Shown: positions 13,101 to 38,404 of the stretch, piece after piece | Numbering within the stretch: position 1 is the first letter of the stretch | Layout of the letters: every line of letters starts with the position of its first letter | Source: Syngnathus acus | Lineage: Eukaryota; Chordata; Actinopteri; Syngnathiformes; Syngnathidae | NCBI RefSeq assembly: GCF_901709675.1 | Contig: NC_051105.1 | Location: 8,550,104 to 8,614,103, forward strand | Direction: 5' to 3' | Length of the DNA stretch: 64,000 bases | The notes under the pieces: generated by a model | What the model was told of the DNA's origin: nothing | The model's input: only the letters and a program-made list of their open reading frames with translations | The model's database searches: none | Position numbers and translations under genes: made by a program

Positions 13101-14289
13101 AAGACCGCTCCAATATGCTGAAAGATTTCCGGATTAAAGAGGTAGATACCACAGTTGATGATGTCGCTCACAAATGTGCTGGGCTTTTCCACATAATGCA
13201 ACACCTAATGAGCATCCAGAAAGATTGTTATGATTTGAAGCGGCTGAGTACGTATGGAAATAAATCAGGGAGGTTATATACCTCATTTGTTTCCTCATTT
13301 TCAACTATACAGCCATAATTCAGAGATTGTTTTCGGTTTGCCTGAGAAAGGGAAATGGCAGCGTGGAAAAAGTGAAATCTTTTGGAATAATATCACAAGA
13401 TTTAAAGCGCTACAATATTACATGGCAGTGAGGACAAAAAAATATTCTCTAACAAGACAAGTGCCAATAGGGAAAACTCACTGTTGTTCCGAGTATAACA
13501 AAGCTGTTTGGTTCTCCGTGTTCTTTCTGGAAGCTGAGCATCTCTGTCAGAGGAAAGTCAGCGCACACATCAGCATTAAGGACAAAGAAAGCCTGAGGGC
13601 CACCAGCGATGATTTGATCTCTGAAGTGATAGATGCCCCCTCCTGTACCCAGGGCTGCATATTCTTGCAAATACCTGCGGTGCACAAGAAAATGTGAGTT
13701 GTGGTTAGTATGCAAGAGATGTGTAGCTGCAGGGCGAGGTTAAAGCATTCCACAAAATGCTAAACCAACGGTGTGATTTGAATTCCTTTTTACCTGATTG
13801 AAATTTTAAACTCCTGTTGTGCAGTCAAAAGAAATCTGTTCAGCTCTTCATTAGGTTGGTAAAAGCCAATGAGCAGGATCTCTTTCATATTTGGTAACTT
13901 TGAGGAGGGGGGGGGGGGTTTAGGGTTAGGGGGGACACAAAAATAAGTTGAATACTGACAAGAGTTTTAACAGTTTGAGTGCTGCCATAAACTTGGCAAT
14001 GCTGTCACCTTGGCGCATGCTTCGATGTGATGTTGCAGCATAGGCACACCAGCTACTGGGAATAAAGGTTTGGGGACTTCAAATGACAGCGGCCTAAACC
14101 TTGTGCCTGCAAAAGAAACACATTTTGCATGTTATCGTTGCGCCACGTCAGCTAAATATAACCTTACGAACGTAGCATTGAGTTTTAGCACTAGCGATTT
14201 AAATGCCTGTAAAAGAAAAAGCAGTGTGTACACAAGACAATGCGCTCACCTTTCTGAGGCCCTCCTATTAAAATAACAGCTTTCAGCAT
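10163..14289 (-). CDS. gmppa: GDP-mannose pyrophosphorylase A (regulatory subunit), 12 coding exons
   Basis: Role (family knowledge): GMPPA binds GDP-mannose and allosterically restrains the catalytic subunit GMPPB in cytosolic GDP-mannose synthesis for glycosylation. Exons in transcript order: 14289-14250, 14106-14009, 13897-13794, 13674-13482, 13341-13282, 13204-13074, 11481-11347, 11267-11170, 11097-11051, 10977-10885, 10519-10351, 10263-10163. They join in frame to 422 aa plus TAG; human GMPPA has 420. Seen: a nucleotidyltransferase-type start ([14 protein letters not shown], then [13 protein letters not shown]) at residues 1-27, [13 protein letters not shown] near 81, [11 protein letters not shown] near 112, left-handed beta-helix hexapeptides ([13 protein letters not shown]) near 308, and in exon 11 the GMPPA-specific loop [11 protein letters not shown], reported to reach the GMPPB active site. 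The protein ends NQIIL like its orthologues. The start is set by homology; it has A at -3. Intron 6 (about 1.6 kb) is the longest. No disabling change was seen. Which teleost paralogue it is cannot be judged. Confidence 0.97.
13904..13936. other. G-rich, telomere-like tract forming the acceptor pyrimidine tract of gmppa intron 2
   Basis: The plus strand has a run of about 12 G followed by tttagggttagggggg. On the transcribed sense (minus) strand this is a C-rich polypyrimidine tract ending 6 nt from the gmppa exon 3 acceptor (AAAG, exon starts at 13897). A branch-point-like CTAAC lies inside the C-rich run. The plus strand has four G-runs close together, so G-quadruplex formation is possible; this is inference. 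Confidence 0.6.
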
Positions 14290-15633
14290 TTTGATCAGCA
14301 AGATATGATTTGATTCTGCAACAAAACAGTGACAAATACACGCTGATGCTACTCCTGGGATATCTACTTCCGCATACAAATGATGACGTAGATCGAAGTG
14401 TAAAACCCGGATGGAAGTACGGATTGGAGTGCAATAAAAGACGAGATTAAAATAAAAGTAAAATAAGAAATACATTTTGAATCGTTTCTCAGGAGAAGTC
14501 TGTTTTAGGTCACACTAATTCCATTAATTTAGTGTTCATCTGCACCAACATTATTCCAGCCCAAAAGTATCAATTATTGTATTGCCGCAATGCTTATTCT
14601 AATATTGTTTAAATTGGACGACAGTATATCGCAATTTTGTTCCAGTAGCATTTGATATTGTCATGTGTGATAGTTTATCTTTGCAAAATATCGCCTACTT
14701 GTTGTTTATGTTGAGTAGATCTGAAGAAGTTGAAAAAAATAAGTCAGCTGTCAGGCTAGAAAGCTCGCAAAAGGCAACAAACAGTTCCAATGGAAAAAGT
14801 TTACTTGAATATTTCCTCATTAAAACATAACCTAAAGTCAAAGTGTTTCCCGTGCGGTTGTGTTCTGAACTCAAACATATGCAAATCAGATATGCAACTG
14901 CATCAAACAACCAGAATAATATTTTAGTCAACAGTCACCAGGGGATATTCTGCTTTGGTTTTAAACTTCCAGACAGAAACTAGAATCTAAAGCGCTTTCA
15001 TATCTTTCAGGTTAGTTCTTTCCCCAGCTTTCCCACAAACACACAGGCTGCATTCTATTTTCTCTCTCCAACAGTCAACTGAAAGAATACATGTGCTATT
15101 ATACAGAGGGATTTGTATCACAGTACAATGAACTGATAAACATACAATAAATCAAAACATGTATAAAGATTATTTTCCAAAATGTTATGCTGTTTCGTGA
15201 AAGCATTCTTTTTGACAATGCAGGTCAAGTGCAAACGTCAGTCACATTTAATTATAATTGCATCTTTAAACATCAAGTCCATTCGCATTGGAAAACATCA
15301 TGTACCATATAAATGTCATAGCTCCAAGTCATTTGAACTATGCCTATTAAATTTCAAGTAGCTCACACTATATGTACATTATTTGAGAAGTGCTGAGGCC
15401 CACTCACCATTCCTCATTTGTGATTGCTTCATTAATGAAATTTCACTTAAACTCTTGATGTCACACTAACAAAAGTTGTGCAGGAAACAATAGAGTGCAA
15501 TAAAACTATGTAAGGTTGGGCTTGACCTTGCATTCTAAAGCAAAGCTCAGCCTTGGCTTATCTTTAGACCGTATCAACCAAGATTAGCAAGGCGTACGTC
15601 TACTGTTCCATTGTCTGGCTTCAGCTCTCATTG
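14290..15633. promoter_or_regulatory. gmppa 5' flank and pnkd 3' flank
   Basis: No exon was recognised. Just upstream of the gmppa start, at about 14360-14425, are sequences typical of housekeeping promoters: CTTCCG (ETS-like) and TGACGTAG (CRE-like). The reading frame stays open upstream of the gmppa ATG to about 14475, but that extension has no homology to the family and is taken as 5' UTR. Toward 15.2 kb the minus strand offers an ATTAAA (15252-15247) as a possible pnkd poly(A) signal. Transcription start and end points are not visible. Confidence 0.4.
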
Positions 15634-18600
15634 TCATCTTCTGCTGTGTTGGTCTTTGCGTCTACGCAGCTCCTCCAGGATGCGAGCCCGAAACTCAGTC
15701 CAGTCCTCGGTCTCCATCTGCTGGACTCCGAGCGCCAGATGGAGGTCTGTGCAGTGAGTGCGCAGGAAAGGATTGTACGCCTTCTCCTCTCCAATTGTTG
15801 AAGGACACTAAAAAGCAAGGAGGGGATTTTGAATGAATACTTTTATTTAGCAACACATGCCGATGTTCTTTTCTCTTCCGTGCATATTGTATCGTGCAAT
15901 GAGCATTTGACAACAACCAGGCCTGACACATTGCTAGGTGATAAGGCCTCGCTTCCGGGATCTGGAAAAACATTGTGCAGCATGACGAGAGCGCCGATGT
16001 ATGATTCTCACCGTGCAGCGCTTCAGGCCTCGCTGCTGCAGCACCCACTGATATTTGTTTTCCATGGCTGCATTGCGTGGCTCCACCTCAGTGGCGAACA
16101 GCAGATTGTCCGTGGCATATTCGTGACCTGAGGGGCGACCGGTGTGCAGGCATTCGTGTGGCCCCAACAAAAACAAGCATTAGCTTGCCAGCATAATAAC
16201 ACTTGAGTGCACACTCTGCATTTGAAGTGACATTTAATTGTGTGATAATTGCAGCTTTGTCGTGAGTGCAAATTGCATCAATGCACATCCACAACACATT
16301 AACATTGACGTACGTTAGCGTGTTTATGTGCGTGTGTGTGAGAGCTTCCTACCGGGCCAAAGAAGAGTATCATCACTTAAGGAGCCGACAGTGTCGAGCG
16401 ATGACAACATTGTTGTGGCGCTGCCCTCAAACATCCTCCCTTCAAACAACAAAAGTGCACTTGACACAAGTAGCTTGTTTTGGTTTTTATTACACTTCTT
16501 TTTTGTAAACCGTGGCAGAGAGGAAGACAGGGACAGCAGTTGCAACTCAAAAATTAAGAGTCCCTTAAATTTGCCACTATCACATTTCTTTGTTTTTCAA
16601 TATTACATTTATGGCTGAAACAATTAATCAAATAACTTTTTGCATGTAAATCATTTGCTTAATCATTTTAGCCCCTACTTACCGCATCCTGAGAGAAAGA
16701 CCAGGTCACCAGAGAAAAGACTTTTTGGAGCACCCGGTACCTGGCCATCCAGCAGGTAGATCATGTGGCCCACTGTGTGTCCTGGGGTGAAGAGGGCCTT
16801 GAAGTGCAAACAACCGACTGTTACCGAGTCCTTGTGTGACAGAGGGCTAAAAAAAACAAAAAAAAACAATCAAACACCGGTGACGACATGACACACCTAG
16901 CACTTTGGATAAGGGTGCAGAAAGAAATGTATTATTCAGCACGTTAACTGGGAAGCGCATACCATTAGCTGAACGTGATAGAATTATTCATAGGAGAAAA
17001 ACATGACATTATTTGTCGACATTCTCAACAAACACAGTTACAACATGCGCTTTGGTGCAGTTCATCGCATTCACTGCGATGCACTCTTCACGCGTGCTAA
17101 AATGAGCAAGCTGGAACTTACTGCGTCAGGCCGGGAATGTTATCGGCTGCATTTCCATAAACTCTACATGCGCTATGACGCCTTTTCAGCAATTTGTTTC
17201 CCCCGCTGTGATCCCTGTAGATAACACAGACAGTGGCAACCGGACGTGGTGATTCGACTCGACAATTCCTTTTAACCTGTCTGGGTGATTTGTGGAGAGC
17301 AAGCAGATGGGGTCAAACATGATATAGAAGCTCACCGGGTAGTTAACCTATGAAGCTTGACTGTTTACACTGTATACTTCATGGACTTATACTTTGAGTG
17401 CAAATCTGAATGAATCATTCAGTAGATTATTTTGTATAGTGCTTTTCAAATTTGCACTACCTGCTTTTTATCCACATTTGTTGTTTGTACAGGCCGATAT
17501 TAAAAATAACATTAAAAAACTCACCAATGCTTGTGTGTACAGAGGATGGCTTCTAGTGTCACGCCCTCCTCCTCGAGCACGGCCTTAAAAGTTGATAAAG
17601 CTGTTATTGATCAACACAAATATAAATAATCAGGGGGAAAAAGCACCGGACAAAACCTGGTTACCTGAACAGTTTGAGGGTCTGCCGGGTCTACAACAGC
17701 CGCAACGCTAGAGGTGGTGTCAATAATGAGATAGCTGTAGTTGTCTGACAGAACAGAGATGGGAATGATTTTCATACCTGTAGGAAAGCAAAGGACAAAA
17801 TGTACACTGGCAACACACTTAATCATTTACTGCTAGACAGATCTAGCCATTCATTTGCTTTAGGGGTCACGGTGAGCTGGAGCCCATCATGTATGTTTTA
17901 GGGAAGCCCCATACAAACATATAGAGAAGATGCAAACTCCATGCAGGAAGACCAGAGACAAAAAGTAACCCCTGAATCTGCTGATAGATTTAACCTAAAT
18001 GAAATATTTAGATATTCCATGTCATACCAGTAAATTGCATTGGCAGAACTGTGGAGTGTCCAGTTGGGTAGCGTTGCCGAGCTTTCCTCATCTGCCTCTT
18101 GTAAAACATGTACCCAAGACTGGTCTTGGTGTACAATGTGTACCTGATTTAGAAAAATAAAATGAAGAAAGATCAAATATATTAGAGCCAGGCAGATGCA
18201 AAGGACAAACAATGACATTATGATCCTAATAATAATCTGTCATTAGCAATATTAGTATTGTTATTGTTACAAGCATACTGTTTGACATTTGGGTGCCTAA
18301 ACTTTAAAATGTATACAACACTAACAGAGCGTCCTTCACAAGCTTTTTAAATGATACAGTCATGAATGTAATGTTGTTAAATGACCTCAGAGCTAACGCT
18401 AGATGTTGCTACGCTAAAGCGAATCAACCAAACGAACACACAACACGACGGTATATTGTTGCAATGGAAGCGAGAACAAACTTACGCTATTCTGAATAAT
18501 GGCTTCTCTGTGCGAGCCATTATTTTGCTAAATATTTTCCTCCAAAGTAGCTGTGCGGTGCGTCTGAAGCGAACAAATAAACATAATGAGACGAACGATA

Positions 18601-18640
18601 CGGAGACAGTGATAGGTAGAACCCAGTCAGGAAGCGCCAT
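15634..18640 (-). CDS. pnkd: Pnkd, metallo-beta-lactamase-fold (glyoxalase II-like) protein, 9 coding exons
   Basis: PNKD is the paroxysmal nonkinesiogenic dyskinesia protein, related to hydroxyacylglutathione hydrolase; its true substrate is unsettled. Exons: 18640-18486, 18143-18028, 17777-17665, 17583-17525, 17214-17122, 16846-16683, 16439-16353, 16127-16012, 15807-15634, giving 358 aa plus TGA (human isoform with this N-terminus: 361). Seen: a hydrophobic N-terminal segment (about residues 5-24) that could anchor a membrane, then [20 protein letters not shown], the signature of that isoform. The fold starts at [19 protein letters not shown] (about 91). Metal ligands are intact: T-H145-K-H147-W-D149-H150 (split by intron 4), H202 in TPGHT, D226 in FSGD, H264 in WPGHEYA. 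The C-terminus [13 protein letters not shown] matches orthologues. The start has G at -3 and +4. Gene order and head-to-head pairing with tmbim1 agree with human. Exons for the longer mammalian isoform were not found beyond tmbim1. Confidence 0.97.
17845..17960. repeat. Degenerate retroelement fragment in pnkd intron 2
   Basis: The segment has 'gctttaggggtcacggtgagctggagcc' followed after a gap by 'atgcaaactccatgcaggaag', the two ends of a widely dispersed teleost repeat, with the middle deleted. A fragment of apparently the same family is at 61169-61245. I assign it to an L2/SINE-type dispersed repeat by resemblance only. Confidence 0.6.
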
Positions 18641-19449
18641 CACGTCAGAGCCAGGAAGAACGTGATGACATCATAGCTACGCGCCATACGTAAAAATAAA
18701 ATTAAAAATGTCTTTTGCTATTAATAAGTAATGCTAATAAACACAATAAAAGACAATCGTCCAAATAAAATAAAAAAATCTGAGTTGATGAGTCAAGTGT
18801 CTAATTTCCTTGCGTTTTGTTCCTCACACCCATCAAAATTAGATCAAATAAAAGTTATTGTGCTCTGGCTAACAAAATTACATTATTAAAATGATTCAGC
18901 ACAGAAAAAACTCATATCTGCTAGAGGTCCAATGGTCTGATCCTTAGAGAATGTCAGGGCCATTTTGTTAACAAATAATAATTATTATTATTAGATAAAT
19001 ATTACAATAAGAGAATTTGACTTATAATTTGGCAGTAAAACACTACCTCATTTTTTTTTTCTTTAAAAAGGATTAGAATGTGCATGTGCAACTGGAGTAT
19101 CCGTCATATGACACAGTGTTGACTAGTGTAAGTTACAAAACACATATCCTATGACACTGAGGACCAAGGTGCACATTTAGGAAAGTGCAGAGCACAGGGG
19201 ACAGAGCCGCTGAAACAAGTAAGAACCATCAAATTTATTACGCTTTATTCATCTTGTACACTGTGAACTAGTCCATCATGTAATATCTAAATACCATTGT
19301 ATACTTTTCTCGATAGCACAATAATTGCACAATCGAGCCCCACTAATAAATGAATCAGCTTGTATATGAAACGAGGGTTCAAAACTGAGCAATCAAGCCA
19401 TTCCTCTGCTGTAAAATGTCCAAACCCTCTTACTTTACAGGGTGCAACC
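18641..19449. promoter_or_regulatory. Divergent pnkd/tmbim1 promoter region
   Basis: The pnkd start codon (minus, 18640) and tmbim1 start codon (plus, 19450) are 809 bp apart and face away from each other, so both promoters must lie here. Next to the pnkd start there are CRE/ATF-like sequences (GTCACG-type and TGATGACATCAT around 18640-18675). For tmbim1, a candidate non-coding exon 1 ends at 19218 at an 'aacaa|gtaaga' donor, and the coding exon begins after the 'ttactttacag' acceptor at 19441. Transcription start sites are inferred, not seen. Confidence 0.5.
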
Positions 19450-21494
19450 ATGACATCTAAAGTGGATAATCCTCCAGCCTATGAAGATGCATTGCAAGAT
19501 CCAAAGTACGAGCCCACCCAGCTGCAGCATGGTTCATCTGACGCGCCGCCTCCATCCTACAGCCCTGGCATGTACCCCGGCCCTCCCAGCTACTGGGGCC
19601 AGGCCGGCATGTGGGCAGCGCCTGGCCTCTCTCCATCTGGGATGCCCACCACAATACCCACTCTGTCTGCCAGCATAACTGCAACCAACCCAAGTCAGGA
19701 GCAAATGTGACGCATGACCTCCTATTTGTGCGCACTATACATGCTGTCTCATCCTAATTTGCAGGAGAAATGGAGGGCTTTCTAAGCACGCAGTGGGAGA
19801 GTACATCTGTTCGACACGCTTTTATCAGAAAGGTAGGGCTGCTCATCATGCGTTTCATCTTATTGGATCTAAAACCTGTGCTTGTTTGGCAGGTGTATTT
19901 AATTTTAGCAGCTCAGCTCACTGTCACCTTTTCAGTTGTGGCCGTCTTTACATTTGTGTAAGTGCGGACACAATATCAAACCTCTGATGTCTCGTCTACT
20001 TTCTGAGTGCTCTCTCTATTTGCACATCTTTAGGGAGCCAGTCAAGATGTTTGTTATCAGGTATCCAGGAATCTACTGGGCATCTTTGTGAGTTACAAAA
20101 TTATTTTGTTAAAAATTGTAATTGCAGCCATTCAACTGGATGGAGTTTAGTTGTTCTCATGCAACTTGAATGTTTTGTCTTTTTTTAGAGTGGTTTACTT
20201 TATCGTTTACTGCATTCTCATATGCTGCAAAGAGCCAAGGTACCTTTAAAAGCTACGATTATGAGTTCGTTGCATGCATGGATTGATTACAATGTGTGTC
20301 TAGGAGGCGCTTTCCATGGAATCTGGTGTTGTTGGGAGTTTTTGTGAGTACTTGATTATACATCAGAAGCCATGTTTGATTTAGCAGAGCCTTAAGCAGA
20401 ACGTCAAATTTTAAAAAGCAGTGACTTACTATATTTGTATGATTTGTCTTCTGCAGACTGTTGCCCTATCTTATATGTCTGGAACAATTTCAAGGTTTGT
20501 TTATGCCCCCTTTTATTTTACACACACCACACGGTCATCATGATGTTTTTTTTTTTTGTTTTAAACACCCAATGTATCTTTTTTCCAGCTATTACGAAAC
20601 CAAAGCAGTCTTACTTGCCATGGGAATAACGGCCTTAGTTTGCGTAACTGTCACAGTCTTCTGCTTTCAAACCAAGGTAGATGCAAGTCAAAAGAATGTC
20701 TGTGTGAGGCTCAGCAGCCTGTGGCTTGTCACACAAAGTCTTTGTTGTCGGTGTAAAATAACGCCTTTGTCTCGCATTACAACTGTGAACCGTGTTCCTT
20801 TTAAATATTAATGAGATTTTTGGGAAAAGATGTGAATCCATCTTTCGGTCTGATGCAAGGGAGATGAAAAAATGTCACATCTTTGCTATATTCGAAAGAT
20901 TGGTGCCTCATTATACTAGGGATTTGAATGCACCTTCGAGACATTCACTTTTATGCGAAATGTTTCTCATCATAGGTTGACTTCACTTCCTGCGGCGGAT
21001 TTCTCTGCATTGCCGCCATTCTGCTCGTCATCATCGGTATGGTGACATCTATCGTGCTCGCCTTCCACTACGTAAGGGCCTCTTTTATAAAGGATTCGGT
21101 CTACTCATGTTTCTCGGAGAAGAAAGTGTATCCATGCGATTAATTTACCATTCCGAGGCCTTTATTTGTGTCACTGAACAGGTGCCTTGGCTTCATATGC
21201 TCTATGCTGCCATTGGAGCAATCGTTTACACCTTGGTGAGCTTCAAAATCCCCTCTATGGACTGTTAAAGTCCCTGAAAAGTGAAAAGTAATATTCTCGC
21301 CATTGCTTCGTTTAGGGTGGCTAAACTCTCTTGTTTTCTGTTAGTTTTTAGTATACAACACGCAGCTTCTCATCGGAAACCGGGAGTTGGCGATAAGCCC
21401 GGAGGAGTACGTTTACGGAGCGCTGTCACTCTACATTGACATTGTTCATATTTTCCTCTTCATCCTTCAAATCAGTGGTTCAGCCACTGACTGA
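19450..21494 (+). CDS. tmbim1: Tmbim1 (transmembrane BAX inhibitor motif protein 1), 11 coding exons
   Basis: TMBIM1 (RECS1) is a multi-pass Golgi/endolysosomal protein of the BI-1 family tied to calcium and cell-death control. Exons: 19450-19693, 19765-19832, 19893-19957, 20034-20087, 20189-20239, 20304-20343, 20457-20494, 20589-20676, 20976-21071, 21182-21235, 21345-21494, giving 315 aa plus TGA. The cytosolic proline-rich N-terminus (about 80 aa) has three PPxY motifs (8-11, 34-37, 45-48), possible NEDD4-type WW-domain ligands. The BI-1 domain starts near VRHAFIRK, with about seven hydrophobic segments; FCFQTKVDFTSC is typical of the family. The conserved late-helix aspartate D298 is present, but the usual YDTQ motif reads Y270-N271-T-Q. 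The exon 1 donor (A|GTCAGG, 19693) is chosen because it alone keeps the frame. The neighbouring pnkd supports tmbim1 over other family members. Confidence 0.95.
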
Positions 21495-21947
21495 GAGCTT
21501 AAGAAGAGCTCAACGCGTCCCTTGGGAGTTTGGACTAACGTTATCCTGTGTTAACTAGCTATTGTGAAATATGTTCCATAGCCAGATGTAAAACATCTTA
21601 ATGTTGTCCTTGCTGTTTTGCCGCCAACACTTGAGCACTTTGGATTTTTCTTGTCATATATTAAAGAGGGTCAGCTGACATTTTGTTGGAGGAACCGTTT
21701 AGTATGTTTGCTGAACAAATGAACACAAATGCTGTTTTATGTTTTGAAAATATTTTTACGATCCATGGTTTGTTCTTTTGATTAAAAAAAACCCATCTAG
21801 TTACAGACATATTGTAGGAGACCATGATGGTTAGTTGGAGGTAGTGAGACAGTAACTACAGGTAGTGCATCTTTCAAACCTAACTCGAGTGCACGCCTTC
21901 TGTCGCTCAACTGTTGCTTGTTGTTAAGACATCTCATCACAACAATC

Positions 21948-21953
21948 AATAAA
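21948..21953 (+). promoter_or_regulatory. Probable tmbim1 poly(A) signal
   Basis: A canonical AATAAA lies about 454 bp after the tmbim1 stop codon, followed within 15-40 bases by T/G-rich sequence. The last coding base of dars1 (22128, opposite strand) is only 174 bp away. No equally good minus-strand AATAAA for dars1 exists between the two stops, so the dars1 3' end may run into the tmbim1 3' UTR on the opposite strand. Confidence 0.7.
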
Positions 21954-22127
21954 GTTTCCTACTGTTGCACTGACTCCAATAATCTGCCTTAGTAGAAATA
22001 AATCCCAGTAGCGTGTTAGTGTCTAAGAGTGGCACTAACCCGCGAAATCAGTATTGTGAATTAGTAGTTTCCCCGTCCATCACTGTTATGAAGTCTGGTT
22101 TTGAAAAGATGGCCGCCCTTGACAGTT

Positions 22128-35373
<13,246 letters not shown>

Positions 35374-38300
35374 GACGAGTTATTTTCTGGGAGAATGTGC
35401 AGAGCTGCAAACAACAGAAACAGGCGTACACCGCGTCAGCTGTTACAGCATGCACGTAAAGCGGAAGTGAGGACTTATATCGAGGGGACACCAAATGCCG
35501 GTTGCTTTATCAATCCGAATAGAAACAATGTATGGGAAAAGTTCCCACATGTTAGTAAAATAAGTTGTGAAACAAATAATCAGGATCACACATTCTAAAA
35601 CACTTTTAATAAATACAAAGCAAACTTTATCTGTGTTTCATCACGTTATGAAGAATATTGCCCATAACTTATTAGAAAGATTCTTCTACTGGTCTTGTTT
35701 ATTGAAGTGCATTTAGCAAATGAATTCCATGTGTAATTAAATCAACCACATTATCTAGATATTTGCTTTGGATAAATCTATTTCACTCACTGCAAAATGA
35801 CCATAGATGGGCTAGCAAACTGTATCGGTGTCAGTGCATTTTGGGCAATCAATATTTGAACACAAATGGTGGAGCAACACATGTAGCTGGAAATGTAACA
35901 AAATATAATAAATATAAATATCATACATTGTTTTACCCCTGCAAAGCAGGACTAATATTACTGCAGCAGACTGAGGAATTATGACTGGCTTCACATACAT
36001 CTCAATGTACTGTGATTGCAATATAATAGTTTCAGTACTGTACAATAATATGACAATGAGGTGCAGATCTGTTCAATTACGCCTCTTTGGTGCACATAAA
36101 TAGGTAGGTGACTTGAGCTAGGCCATTAAATCGCAGAGAGCTTTTCAGCTGAACAATTCATACTAAATGAAATACTGTAAGTACTAAATGACATGAGGTA
36201 CTAACTGTATGCTTCCAAGCAGGCATTAAAAAGTCAGCCTCTATTAAGTTCCCTCTTTCGCCTTTGTCGAGTGCACTAAGGGTGTTCGGCTATCAAGAGA
36301 GCTTTGCAAGCTTGGCTTTCAGTGTAAGTGATGGTGGTTTGAATACAGTGGGGGGCCATCAAAGCTTTTCTCAGACTGTTTGCCACATGAGATATTGATG
36401 CAGGAAACGGTCTTCCTGCTGCTCGCTCTTCCAGCCAAACAATGTGACTATTAGTGAAGCAGGTCACTGCCCCGAGGGAAGCGTTAGTATTTACGTTCCA
36501 TTCATCTCATGTTTGCAATGTCCCTTTGAAATAATTACAATCGGCTGCAAACAAAACTGTTGTTTTATTTGTGTGCGTCATCAAAAAAGACTAGCTCAGC
36601 CCATGGTGGTACACTGGTGGTAGAAAATATTTCCCCATCCGTTTTAACAACTTTGGTCCTTAACCCATACACTGAAGACCTTTCACCGCAACAAGATGCA
36701 CACCAATTTATGCGGTTACAACTCTTGAATTAAGTATGAGAGGGGACGCATGTGACCCACAGGTTTATTCTTAAGTGGCCTGTGAGGATATAAATTGTAT
36801 GCACTCAAACCGGCGCTTTGGGTCATTTGCATAGATGCATTTTGCTTTGACATGCTAGCAGAAATTCATGATGAAAGTTCACTGTAAGGGCAGGGAACTC
36901 AACGCAACTCACAGTCAGCAGATTGGCACATACTAAATAATTCAAGCAAAGCAAAAAGAACTTCATGTTGTGTATTTAAAATAATCACGCAATATTGCCT
37001 TAAAGTCCGCTAGCTCATTGCTAACTCGTCATGTGAAATGTCATAGACGGGCTAACGAACGAGTAGCATAGATAGTTATGTGTTATGACACTTCACGCAA
37101 TAAATGTAAAGAACTAATATAACAATACTCACAAGAAAATCTTCTTTATCCTTTAGAAAAAACACTCAATACTATTGCAGTTTACTGACTTTACTCATTT
37201 TTGTTAGGGTTTTTTGTTTTTTGCATTTCCATTCATTTCAATGAGGAAAGACGGTTTGAAGAAACGCAAGGCACCTCTGAATTTCAAAAGTGTATCCAAA
37301 AATCAAGTAAATCCATGAAACAAATACCAAGAGGTGGACTTTTACTTTCCAAAGCATAACTTTATTTTTTCTCAGTGTCCTTCCGAGGTCAATCTACTCC
37401 CTGCATCGATGCGCCAGTACATTTCTGTGTATAATAATGTGATTCTCCACTCAAATGCTGATGCATTTTGACAGGCAAAGAAGCAGATGAAAAGGTTTTG
37501 GATGAACACAGTGACGTGCTAACCTAAGATGTCTTCCTACAGTACACCGGCTGCAAGGCAGTCAAGGTCTTATGCTAATCCTGAGCCATTTGGGAACATT
37601 TCCAACTGAAGAACCATCTCTGGGTTTTATCCTGTTTCTCTCTGAGAGCCCACAAATATCCATTAAGCATCCGACTTGACGAAGGGACTTCACACCTTTT
37701 TACATGTAAAGAAATGGAAATGTAGCGCCATCGGTCGATTGCAAAGAAGGCCATCGCTCGCCGCATTGCACAGTAGCCTTTTAGTGGCTCCATTCTTCTC
37801 TCTGTCTTTTGTTGCCAACTTCCTTTAGTTTCCAACTTGAACATCACTAGTCCTAGTTAAAAAGAAACTCTTAATTTGGATGTCAACGTGTGGAACGGAA
37901 TTGATGACTTATAATATATGATGTGAATACCAAACAAAGAATCTGTCTGCTCTTTTACTTTCACAAAATTTATAACCCATTTTGTGAAGACAATAGTGAC
38001 GGGGATAACAAAACTTTTGACCTTGGTTAAATGGTTTAACACTTGTATACAAGCCCGGTGTCAAGAGGCCCAAAAGAAATGGGGTCAAAGAAGATCTTCA
38101 CATTGTTTTCCCCCTTTTCTTATAGCACCATATGGATTTTAATTCTAAAGCAAGACTCTTAACATTGCCGTCAAGACTGCTTAATATAAAAGTGCACAGA
38201 TGTTCTTGCAATTACAGGGTCTGCACAGACCTCCGTCTGCTTCCCAGTTAGATCAGGTGGGGACATTTGTGTTGAGAGACCCCGTGTCTACGCCCAACAA

Positions 38301-38404
38301 CGCACACTTACACACACACACGCCCATCCCCCAATCCCTGAGGGCATCAAGAGCCACTTGAGTGAAAACACACACGACAGTCATTATAAGAAGCATTGAA
38401 TTTG
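35374..38404. other. Spacer between cxcr4 3' end and dars1 5' end
   Basis: About 3 kb with no recognisable exon. The dars1 promoter must lie near 35374-35480, where GC content rises and a CTTCCGC (ETS-like) motif is seen on the minus strand. The rest is AT-rich and unremarkable. A minus-strand reading frame at 37575-37847 (90 aa) has no recognisable domain and no splice context, and I do not call it a gene. Confidence 0.6.

Noticed and set aside
13254-13697. 147-aa plus-strand frame
   Set aside because: It lies antisense to gmppa exons 4 and 5 and has no recognisable features.
14290-14475. N-terminal extension of gmppa
   Set aside because: The frame is open but the sequence is unlike any family member; orthologues start at [14 protein letters not shown].
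19360-19449. N-terminal extension of tmbim1 from an upstream ATG at 19360
   Set aside because: The stretch before 19441 is intron ending in a good acceptor (ttactttacag); the family start fits the ATG at 19450.
37575-37847. 90-aa minus-strand frame between dars1 and cxcr4
   Set aside because: Composition looks random, no known domain is visible, and no splice or promoter context supports it.
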